Assembly (NCBI GenBank): GCA_027347545.1
Contig: DAIEQT010000292.1
Coordinates: forward strand, 1-5,465
Reading direction: 5' to 3'
Source of the DNA: Ignavibacteria bacterium
GTDB taxonomy: Bacteria > Bacteroidota > Ignavibacteria > Ignavibacteriales > Melioribacteraceae
DNA length: 5,465 bases
Shown piece by piece: positions 1 to 5,159 of this stretch. A program made the position numbers and the translations under genes. Under the pieces are notes generated by a model. That model did not search any database. It worked only from the letters and a program-made list of their open reading frames with translations, and was not told the DNA's origin. How positions within the stretch are numbered: the stretch's first letter is position 1; the number at the start of each line of letters is the position of its first letter.

Positions 1-244
1 AGAAGATTATAAAATATTAAAGATGATGCTTAAGCCCTTCGGGTTTTCTGTGCCGGTTCTGTACAAGCATTATTCAGAATTATGCGAAACCGGCGGTGTT
101 AATTTTTTAGATTTTGGCACTGATCCGGATTTCGAAAACTGCATAGACGGTTTAATTTTGGTTGATGTTAATCTCATCAAAGAAGAAAAGAAACAGAAGT
201 TTATGTTTTCCAGCAACTTTGCTAACCTCAAAGCAACAGCTTAA
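1..244 (+). CDS. C-terminal end of a probable GNAT/OlsB-like acyltransferase (5' partial)
   Basis: The reading frame is open from the window edge (first complete codon at position 2) and ends at TAA 242-244. About 80 residues are visible and the gene starts outside the window. The ATG pair at 23-28 is probably internal, because the frame continues upstream without a stop and no ribosome binding site precedes it. Visible pattern: PVLYKHYSELCETGG, then a stretch ending in DPDFENCIDGLILVD, then a Lys/Glu-rich tail. This resembles the end of OlsB-type/'putative hemolysin' GNAT acyltransferases, where a PPLLKGY-like segment is followed by a D-x-x-F-x-x-x-D-x-hydrophobic segment. In those families the enzyme transfers an acyl chain to an amino acid or lyso-lipid head group in membrane lipid synthesis. 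The assignment rests on a short tail only and is tentative; that this is the end of a real protein is much safer. It is convergent with the neuB-family gene. Confidence 0.5.
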   Translation, partial: EDYKILKMMLKPFGFSVPVLYKHYSELCETGGVNFLDFGTDPDFENCIDGLILVDVNLIKEEKKQKFMFSSNFANLKATA

Positions 245-419
245 CCTCAAGCAAATATAGAATTGAACATTCTATCTAATCTATCTGCTTAAAGAATTCA
301 TATGTCAGAATAAATTTGATGAAATGAACACTGCCTATTACAGACAATACAAAACCTATTAGTATTAATAGGTGAGACATCAATAACCTTTTCATTTTAT
401 TTCCTTCACAAGTTTAAAA

Positions 420-444
420 GAAATCCCCTTTAAGAGGGGATTTT
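420..444. terminator. Hairpin, possible terminator for both convergent genes
   Basis: AAATCCCCT (421-429) is a perfect 9-bp inverted match to AGGGGATTT (435-443) with a 5-nt loop; G420-U444 can add a wobble pair on the + strand. Read on the minus strand, the stem runs into TTTC followed by TTTT, which suits an intrinsic terminator about 70 nt after the neuB stop. On the + strand only about four T residues follow, about 175 nt after the stop of the partial acyltransferase. It may instead be a dispersed palindromic repeat that happens to sit here. Confidence 0.45.
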
Positions 445-466
445 GAGGAGGGCTGTGGAACCCTTT

Positions 467-493
467 AGCAGTGCCGGAGATAAGGGCATTGCT
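467..493. repeat. Second inverted repeat downstream of the neuB-family gene
   Basis: AGCAGTGCC (467-475) pairs with GGCATTGCT (485-493) around a 9-nt loop, giving 9 bp with one G-U on the + strand; on the minus strand that position is a mismatch. No T tract follows on either strand, so it is a weak terminator candidate. It lies 24 bp from the first hairpin and 20 bp from the neuB stop. The two hairpins may form one intergenic element. Confidence 0.3.
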
Positions 494-512
494 TACTCAC
501 CACCACATAAAA

Positions 513-1409
513 CTAACCAACTAACTTTTGTGCGTTTTTATATTTTCTCATTTTAGTAAGATTTTTCAACTCGTCTGAGTAAACTTTTTTTTTGCCGTCA
601 CCTAAAGATTTTTCAATGTCTCTGATATTTCTTACTAACTGAAACATCCCGTTCACTTCTACAGAAGCTGCTTGGTCAGTTCCCCACATGGCTCTATCCA
701 ATGTAATATGTCTTTCCACAAATGTTGCGCCTAATGCTACGGCGGCTAAAGTAGGAGCTAATCCGGTTTCGTGCCCGCTGTAACCAATTGGAATATTTGG
801 ATACAACTGCTTGAAGGTTTCGATCATTTTTAAGTTTAGCTCACTTTCTTTACAAGGATAGCTGGAAGTTGATTGCGCCAGCAATAAGTTGTCTTTGTCA
901 AGGTTAGCAACGGCTTCATCAATTTCTTCCATTGTTGACATACCGGTTGAGAGTATTACCGGTTTTTGGGTTTGGCGAATTCTATATAATAGATCTTCAT
1001 CGGTTAATGTTGCAGAAGCTATTTTATAAGCTATCGGATTGAACTGCTCGATAAACTCAACAGACTCTTCATCCCAAGCTGAAACAAACCAATCAATTCC
1101 TTTTTCTTTGCAGTAGTGATCTATTTGCTCATACTCGGAGAAACCAAATTCAATGTTATGCTTGTATTCCAAATATGTAATTCTTCCCCAGGGTGTATCG
1201 CGTTCAATATTCCATTGGTCATGCGGAACGCACAATTCCGGAGTCCGCTTTTGGAATTTTACTGCATCGCAGCCGGCAAAGGCAGCGCCATCAATTAATT
1301 TTTTTGCTAACGCGAGGGAACCATTGTGATTAATTCCAATTTCAGCTATGACATATACAGGCTCGCCTTCTCCAATGAAACGCGAACCAACTTTTACTTT
1401 TGTGCTCAC
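513..1409 (-). CDS. neuB: NeuB-family nonulosonic acid synthase lacking a SAF domain
   Basis: Predicted cytoplasmic TIM-barrel enzyme that condenses phosphoenolpyruvate with an N-acetyl hexosamine (ManNAc or a legionaminate/pseudaminate precursor) to a nine-carbon acid, releasing phosphate. The start is GTG 1409, because AAGGAG lies 7 nt upstream; this gives 298 aa. In this numbering the family residues appear at positions close to those of Neisseria NeuB: AEIGINHNG (22-30, Glu23), VKFQ (Lys51), YKIAS (Lys129, Ser132), ILSTGM (Ser154), GYSGH (His213), ERHIT (His234; the two His bind Mn), and Asp245 in WGTDQ. The protein ends about where the barrel ends, so the C-terminal antifreeze-like (SAF) domain of roughly 50-60 residues, which supplies a substrate-contacting Arg in NeuB, is absent. 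The exact sugar product cannot be told from sequence. No other sialate/legionaminate pathway gene is in the window. It is divergent from the phosphoesterase and both carry the same repeat-type promoter. Confidence 0.9.
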   Translation of the reverse strand: MSTKVKVGSRFIGEGEPVYVIAEIGINHNGSLALAKKLIDGAAFAGCDAVKFQKRTPELCVPHDQWNIERDTPWGRITYLEYKHNIEFGFSEYEQIDHYCKEKGIDWFVSAWDEESVEFIEQFNPIAYKIASATLTDEDLLYRIRQTQKPVILSTGMSTMEEIDEAVANLDKDNLLLAQSTSSYPCKESELNLKMIETFKQLYPNIPIGYSGHETGLAPTLAAVALGATFVERHITLDRAMWGTDQAASVEVNGMFQLVRNIRDIEKSLGDGKKKVYSDELKNLTKMRKYKNAQKLVG

Positions 1410-1416
1410 AAAATAT

Positions 1417-1423
1417 CTCCTTA
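1417..1423 (-). promoter_or_regulatory. Ribosome binding site that fixes the neuB start
   Basis: On the minus strand TAAGGAG precedes GTG 1409 with 7 nt between. An in-frame GTG at 1433 would place this Shine-Dalgarno inside the coding sequence (encoding Leu-Arg-Arg), would itself lie within the proposed -7 box, and has no ribosome binding site of its own. The 1409 start is therefore preferred. Confidence 0.8.
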
Positions 1424-1432
1424 ATGACTGCA

Positions 1433-1440
1433 CAAATATC
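1433..1440 (-). promoter_or_regulatory. -7-like promoter element for neuB
   Basis: GATATTTG on the minus strand matches 7 of 8 positions of the Bacteroidota -7 consensus TAnnTTTG. It begins 15 bp after the start of the fourth pentamer of the adjacent repeat array. Transcription would start near 1427, giving a leader of about 17 nt that still contains the AAGGAG site. No -33 TTG is seen at the right distance, which suits an activator-dependent promoter. Confidence 0.5.
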
Positions 1441-1450
1441 GTGTTCTATT

Positions 1451-1488
1451 GTTACCTCATAATTAACCTATAGTTAATTAATTGTTAA
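1451..1488 (-). promoter_or_regulatory. Four 11-bp-phased TTAAC repeats (Pho-box-like) facing neuB
   Basis: Read on the minus strand, the pentamers are TTAAC (1488-1484), TTAAC (1477-1473), TTAAT (1466-1462) and GTAAC (1455-1451), with starts exactly 11 bp apart. One helical turn between direct repeats is typical of PhoB/PhoP/OmpR-family response regulators binding as head-to-tail dimers. TTAAC-type units resemble the Bacillus PhoP and cyanobacterial SphR boxes. Because TTAA is self-complementary the array is also phased on the other strand, but only the minus reading puts a -7-like box at the distance seen in the other two arrays. Confidence 0.6.
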
Positions 1489-1504
1489 AACTGATATTGA
1501 ATTG

Positions 1505-1542
1505 TTAATTGTTTGTTAACGCTGGCTTAATAATCCGATAAC
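1505..1542 (+). promoter_or_regulatory. Four 11-bp-phased TTAAC repeats (Pho-box-like) facing the metallophosphoesterase
   Basis: TTAAT (1505), TTAAC (1516), TTAAT (1527) and ATAAC (1538) start at exact 11-bp intervals. Only 16 bp separate it from the array facing the opposite way, so two back-to-back arrays fill the divergent promoter. The degenerate fourth unit is placed where a -35/-33 element would be, as in activator-dependent PhoB promoters. Confidence 0.6.
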
Positions 1543-1552
1543 ATTGGGAAAT

Positions 1553-1560
1553 TATTTTTG
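1553..1560 (+). promoter_or_regulatory. -7 promoter element for the metallophosphoesterase
   Basis: TATTTTTG is a full match to TAnnTTTG. It begins 15 bp after the start of the fourth repeat (1538), the same spacing as in the other two arrays. A transcript would begin near 1567, leaving a leader of about 18 nt containing AAAGG (1575-1579) before ATG 1585. No -33 TTG is found 19-21 bp upstream. Confidence 0.55.
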
Positions 1561-1584
1561 TACTTAAGTTTATTAAAGGCTAAA

Positions 1585-2496
1585 ATGAGAATTGCTCATC
1601 TATCTGATTTACACTTATGCTCAAACTATAAGAAGAGCAACATAGCTAAGATTAAAGGGCTAATTGAACATGCTTTGGAAAATGGGGCTCAACACTTTGT
1701 TTTCACCGGCGATATTTCCGACAATGCAGAAGAAAAAGAATTATTACAGTTCAGAGATTTGTTGCACAGTTTTAATCTGCTTCAAAGTGACAAATCATCA
1801 ATAGTAATTGGTAACCACGATATATTTGGCGGACCGCAAACAGCACAGGATGTGATCAATTTTCCATTCAAATGCCTAAATGTGAACTATCCGGATAAAG
1901 TTGCAAAGTTTGTTTCCCACTTTCATGAACTTTTCGAAAACACTATTCGTCCGCATGAAGAAATGTTTTTCCCATTCATCAAGGAATTAAAAAACATTGT
2001 ACTTGTTGGCTTAAATTCGATAGATGAATACTCACGATTTAAAAATCCATTTGCCTCAAACGGACGAGTATCGAAAACACAGCGGAAAGTAATTGCTAAT
2101 TATTTATCCTTGCCAAAATTTGCTGATAAAGTGAAAATCATTCTCGTACATCATCATTTCTACCACAAGTCGGAAGTCTCTACTAGTTCCGAAAGTACCT
2201 TATGGAGCAAAATTGAAAACTATACGATGAAACTCAGAGGAAAGAAAAAACTTCTCAATCTTTTTTCTGAGAATAATGTTAAGATGGTCTTGCATGGTCA
2301 CAGTCACGAAATGCGGGAATATTTCCGGGAGAAAATCCGGTTTATAAATGCAGGCGCTTGTACTGAGGAAAAGCAACCATCCTATTTTATGATAGATGCT
2401 TTTCCATTCGACATAAGTGTAAATCTACTTAAGCTGGTTTCGAAAGATGATGAAGTGATCGAAAACGAAGAAAGCATTACTTCAATGGCTGTTTAA
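1585..2496 (+). CDS. Calcineurin-like metallophosphoesterase
   Basis: Predicted cytoplasmic binuclear-metal phosphoesterase of the class III cyclic-nucleotide phosphodiesterase/CpdA-like superfamily. No signal peptide or membrane segment is seen. ATG 1585 is preferred (303 aa) because AAAGG lies 5 nt upstream; an in-frame TTG at 1558 falls inside the proposed -7 box. All metal-site motifs are present in order: SDLHL (Asp8, His10), TGDISD (Asp43), GNHD (Asn77, His78), VHHH (189-191) and the C-terminal GHSH (238-241). The substrate is not determined by sequence; candidates include cyclic nucleotides, phosphomonoesters and phosphodiesters. It ends 4 bp from the stop of the convergent PstS-like gene. 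The phased-repeat promoter suggests induction by a PhoB-like regulator, which would fit a role in phosphate scavenging, but an intracellular location means it would act on imported or internal phosphoesters. The function beyond the fold is inferred. Confidence 0.88.
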   Translation: MRIAHLSDLHLCSNYKKSNIAKIKGLIEHALENGAQHFVFTGDISDNAEEKELLQFRDLLHSFNLLQSDKSSIVIGNHDIFGGPQTAQDVINFPFKCLNVNYPDKVAKFVSHFHELFENTIRPHEEMFFPFIKELKNIVLVGLNSIDEYSRFKNPFASNGRVSKTQRKVIANYLSLPKFADKVKIILVHHHFYHKSEVSTSSESTLWSKIENYTMKLRGKKKLLNLFSENNVKMVLHGHSHEMREYFREKIRFINAGACTEEKQPSYFMIDAFPFDISVNLLKLVSKDDEVIENEESITSMAV

Positions 2497-2500
2497 TCAC

Positions 2501-3331
2501 TTATTCCAGTGAGTAGTTGTATAAAGAATAAAAACCTTCCTCATCTATAATCTTCTGTCCCTTTACACTCAAAACCCAATCAATAAACTTTTTCAATTCT
2601 CCGTCCGGTGGATTTAATGTGTAAAAATGTAAATAGCGGGAAAGCGGATAGTAACCACTTACAACATTGATGTTGGATGGCTCAATATTCTCAACGGAAG
2701 TTATTTTACATTTTGTGCCTTTGACTAAACCGGAGAATGTTATGGAAAACTCATCTCTCTCTACTGCTTGTTGTAGTTCTTCAATCGAATTGAATGATTT
2801 TGAAGTACCCGCAAACAATTGATCTTTCAAAACGAGTCTCTTGAATAACTGTAGCGTTCCGGAATTTACATTTCTTAAATAGACATTTATTGTTTTGTCC
2901 TTCCAGCCAAGATTTGCCCAGTTAGTAATTCTCCCAGAAAATATTCCTTCAATTTGTTCAATTGTTAGGTTTGAAATTGGATTGCTTCTATTTACATAAA
3001 TGCAAACAGCGTCCTTAGCAATTGAAGTTGAAACACCGACTGTACTATATTTTTCAGCAACGAGCTTAACCTCATCCGGTTCTAAATTTCTAGACGCTGT
3101 TGATATCATAATTTCATTGGCAACAAGCGATTTAATGCCCGCACCGGATCCGCCTCCTTCAACTGTAAAATTAATTTGCGGATTTTCTTTCGAATATTCC
3201 TTGGCTAATTTCTTAGTCAAGCTAAACATAGTTTCTGAGCCCTTAATTTTTATTATTGCCTTGCTTAGGCTCAAGGCGCTACATCCACTAAAAATTATTG
3301 AAAGGATAAAAGCTAATAGAAATATTCTCAC
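2501..3331 (-). CDS. PstS-like phosphate/oxyanion-binding lipoprotein
   Basis: 276 aa, start GTG 3331, with AGAGG 6 nt upstream. An N-terminal lipoprotein signal ends in the lipobox FSGC (Cys17), so the mature protein should be tethered to a membrane. The rest is a type II periplasmic binding fold of the PstS class (PBP-like): GSETM (31-35), GGGSGAGI (59-66), ASR (79-81), KDAVCIYVNRSNP (106-118), IFSGRITNW (130-138), and R-x-x-x-SGT (153-159), the anion-binding loop of PstS. YPLSRYLHFY (228-237) is also typical of the family. Binding of phosphate is expected from the family; tungstate or another oxyanion is less likely. No PstC, PstA or PstB gene is visible; its operon partner is the peptidase just upstream, whose TGA overlaps this GTG (GTGA, 3328-3331), suggesting translational coupling. 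It could be the receptor of a distant Pst transporter or a phosphate sensor/scavenger. Confidence 0.88.
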   Translation of the reverse strand: MRIFLLAFILSIIFSGCSALSLSKAIIKIKGSETMFSLTKKLAKEYSKENPQINFTVEGGGSGAGIKSLVANEIMISTASRNLEPDEVKLVAEKYSTVGVSTSIAKDAVCIYVNRSNPISNLTIEQIEGIFSGRITNWANLGWKDKTINVYLRNVNSGTLQLFKRLVLKDQLFAGTSKSFNSIEELQQAVERDEFSITFSGLVKGTKCKITSVENIEPSNINVVSGYYPLSRYLHFYTLNPPDGELKKFIDWVLSVKGQKIIDEEGFYSLYNYSLE

Positions 3332-4974
3332 CTCATACCTCTTCGAGAAAGTATTCTAGCATATCTGAATGGAGAGGCAACATTCCATTCCGGTTCGGTT
3401 TCGGAATTTACAAGCTCGTCTATAACTCCAAAAAGTAAATTGATATGCTGCAGCGCTGCTTCAAGATTTAGCGGTTGGTTTAAATCATCGGTGGGGGAAT
3501 GATAGATATTACTTGCAAAATTTATCATTTTCTTGATTCCTTCTTCGTGCGATATGTTCACATAATCAGTCCCTTCAGTTATTATTAAGGAAGGAATGCC
3601 CGCTTTAGCAAATGTAAATTGATCAGACTTTGTAAATGTATTTTCTGAGTTAAACTCTTCAGGGATTTCAGCCTCTTTTAAGTTTCTTGCCGAAGCAGCG
3701 TTTCTCACAAAATTAATGAGAGTGGAATATTCTTTACCGACAGCTACAAAACTCTTAAAGTTATCGTAAGAGGCAATTCCATCAATGTTAATATTAGCCA
3801 CAGTTTTGTATAGAGGTTTAACCGGATTGTTAACGTAATATTCAGAGCCTAGCAAACCAAATTCTTCCGCTGTTAAAAGTGCAAAGATTATTGAACGCCT
3901 GTTGTAGAAATCCGGACTTGAAAACACTCTAGCAATTTCAAGAAGTGCCGAAACACCTGCGGCATTATCAAACACTCCATTATAGATTGAATCACCTTTT
4001 ACTGCCGGACCAACCCCAAGATGATCGTAATGTGCGGTAACCAAAACATAACTGTCCTTATAGCTTGGATCATCTCCTTCAACAATTCCAACAACATTTG
4101 GACTAACAAAATCCCTTTGCTTAAAACTCCCTTGAAAAGTTAGAACTCCTCTTAGAGGAAAAACTTTTAAGTTATTATCCTTTTTCATCCGGTAAATATT
4201 CTCAAGAGTATAGCCACTATTCGTGAATAACAAATCAGCGATTTCCGGATTAATCATTATATCAAAACTTGTGGAAGGAGTTGTAGCCAATGTTAGGTTC
4301 TCAAAAGCAAAGTCTTGAATTGTTTTTTCCCAGCTAAATTCGCCTAATTCTTTTCTGTTTGGAATTAAAATACTTCCTCGAGCTCCATACGAAAGTGCAA
4401 TCCGTTGTTTTACTTCCGGCGCACTATATATAGATGGTAAATCTCCGTTAAAATAATTTGGATCGGTTGAATTTGGTTCTCCTTCAAGAAATACAACAAT
4501 CTTTCCATTAACATCTAAATCATGATAGTCGTTATAATCAAATTCGTTGGCGGTTATTCCGTAACCAACAAAAACCATTTGTGTTTCATTAGGAATGAAA
4601 ACCGGATTGTTTGTTTGATACATCAAGAAATCTTCTTTCAAACGGAATCCTATCAGCTCGGATTCAAACTTAATACTTAGCTTAGAATTATGAAGTGGTT
4701 TGCTTCCGTGAAATGGAATGAATTGATAATATTTTTGATCTTTTCCAATCGGTACTAGCTTAAGTTTATCAAACTCATTTGATAAATACTTGGCTGCTAA
4801 ATTTCCACCATGAGTTCCCGGCGCCCGTCCGCTTAAGCTGTCACTCCCAAGATAAGAGAGATGCTTTTTAAATGCTCCTTTACTAAAGAGTTCTTTCATA
4901 GAAGAACTCTGGGCAAATAAAAGCGGTGTTACCGCTACAATTAAAAAAGCAATTATGTGCTCTTTAATTCTCAC
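3328..4974 (-). CDS. Secreted M28-family zinc peptidase with PA domain
   Basis: 548 aa from GTG 4974. Residues 1-22 form a Sec signal peptide (Lys4, hydrophobic 7-20, cleavage near LFAQ), which supports this start although the ribosome binding site is weak. Residues about 125-225 look like a protease-associated (PA) insert (VFVGYGI, then GKIVVFLEGEP). The C-terminal half is the M28 catalytic domain with the complete co-catalytic zinc site: TAHYDH (His315, Asp317), GVFDNAAG (Asp336, bridging), TAEE (Glu370 general base, Glu371 ligand), NINIDG (Asp398) and YHSPTDD (His492). The family contains aminopeptidases and carboxypeptidases that release free amino acids; specificity cannot be told here. 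It should act in the periplasm or outside the cell. First gene of a two-gene operon with the PstS-like lipoprotein. It has a plausible -33/-7 promoter of its own and no repeat array facing it at the spacing seen in front of the other genes. Confidence 0.92.
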   Translation of the reverse strand: MRIKEHIIAFLIVAVTPLLFAQSSSMKELFSKGAFKKHLSYLGSDSLSGRAPGTHGGNLAAKYLSNEFDKLKLVPIGKDQKYYQFIPFHGSKPLHNSKLSIKFESELIGFRLKEDFLMYQTNNPVFIPNETQMVFVGYGITANEFDYNDYHDLDVNGKIVVFLEGEPNSTDPNYFNGDLPSIYSAPEVKQRIALSYGARGSILIPNRKELGEFSWEKTIQDFAFENLTLATTPSTSFDIMINPEIADLLFTNSGYTLENIYRMKKDNNLKVFPLRGVLTFQGSFKQRDFVSPNVVGIVEGDDPSYKDSYVLVTAHYDHLGVGPAVKGDSIYNGVFDNAAGVSALLEIARVFSSPDFYNRRSIIFALLTAEEFGLLGSEYYVNNPVKPLYKTVANINIDGIASYDNFKSFVAVGKEYSTLINFVRNAASARNLKEAEIPEEFNSENTFTKSDQFTFAKAGIPSLIITEGTDYVNISHEEGIKKMINFASNIYHSPTDDLNQPLNLEAALQHINLLFGVIDELVNSETEPEWNVASPFRYARILSRRGMR

Positions 4975-4992
4975 ATCAATTCTTATTTGAAT

Positions 4993-5006
4993 GAGGATAA
5001 TTCCTC
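4993..5006 (-). repeat. Small hairpin in the leader of the peptidase operon
   Basis: GAGGA (4993-4997) and TCCTC (5002-5006) form a perfect 5-bp inverted repeat with a 4-nt AT loop. It lies about 18 nt upstream of GTG 4974, near the expected 5' end of the transcript. It is too short to assign a role; transcript-end stabilisation is possible. Confidence 0.25.
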
Positions 5007-5010
5007 GTAT

Positions 5011-5041
5011 AAAACATATAAATGTAAATACGATTTAACAA
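5011..5041 (-). promoter_or_regulatory. Candidate -33/-7 promoter for the peptidase-lipoprotein operon
   Basis: On the minus strand TTG (5041-5039) is followed after 20 bp by TATGTTTT (5018-5011), a 7/8 match to TAnnTTTG. The spacing fits the Bacteroidota -33/-7 arrangement. The start site would be near 5004, with a leader of about 30 nt. Unlike the three repeat-type promoters it has a -33 element, so it may work without an activator. Confidence 0.4.
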
Positions 5042-5066
5042 CCTGATCGGTGCCAATCTTAAAAAC

Positions 5067-5104
5067 TTAACAATTCCTTAACTCACCTTTAACGTTCAGT
5101 TAAT
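5067..5104 (+). promoter_or_regulatory. Four 11-bp-phased TTAAC repeats (Pho-box-like) facing the TonB receptor gene
   Basis: TTAAC (5067), TTAAC (5078), TTAAC (5089) and TTAAT (5100) start at exact 11-bp intervals; three of the four are preceded by a pyrimidine. This is the cleanest of the three arrays and is close to the cyanobacterial Pho box described as PyTTAAPy-type 8-mers separated by 3 bp. On the minus strand the same repeats have no -7-like box at the equivalent distance, so the array most likely serves the + strand gene. Confidence 0.65.
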
Positions 5105-5114
5105 ACTCAAAACC

Positions 5115-5122
5115 TAAATTCG
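5115..5122 (+). promoter_or_regulatory. -7-like promoter element for the TonB receptor gene
   Basis: TAAATTCG matches 7 of 8 positions of TAnnTTTG. It begins 15 bp after the start of the fourth repeat (5100), identical to the spacing of the other two arrays. Transcription would start near 5128, leaving a leader of about 32 nt. No -33 TTG is present. Confidence 0.5.
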
Positions 5123-5159
5123 CACCAGAAAATAAAACAAAAATAGAGAGAGAAAGTAA

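Larger units (their letters stand above)
245..512. other. Intergenic region between convergent genes, two hairpins, no gene seen
   Basis: This 268-bp AT-rich stretch separates two convergent coding regions. No convincing ORF, tRNA or rRNA is visible. Its only structured part is the distal half (about 420-493), which is locally richer in G and C and holds two inverted repeats listed separately. The change in composition suggests either a terminator region or a small inserted intergenic repeat. Confidence 0.6.

Noticed and set aside
1116..1298. 60-codon + strand open frame opposite the neuB-family gene
   Set aside because: It lies wholly antisense to a well-supported conserved gene, has no convincing ribosome binding site and no recognisable protein pattern.
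1460..1480. Perfect 8-bp inverted repeat as a classical dimer operator
   Set aside because: It is explained by two phased TTAA-core units of the repeat array; the direct-repeat reading accounts for more of the sequence.
3000..3359. 119-codon + strand open frame opposite the PstS-like gene
   Set aside because: It is an antisense shadow of a conserved binding-protein gene, and its translation shows no domain pattern.
4974..4976. ATG at 4976 (minus strand) as the peptidase start
   Set aside because: It is out of frame with the peptidase and followed directly by TGA.
5035..5039. An extra TTAAC as a fifth unit of array C
   Set aside because: It starts 32 bp before the first unit, out of the 11-bp phase by one base, with no matching units between.
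5067..5104. Array C as a regulator site for the minus-strand peptidase operon
   Set aside because: Read on the minus strand, the position 15 bp past the last unit (from 5055) holds no -7-like box, and the operon has its own -33/-7 candidate. Action at a distance is not excluded.
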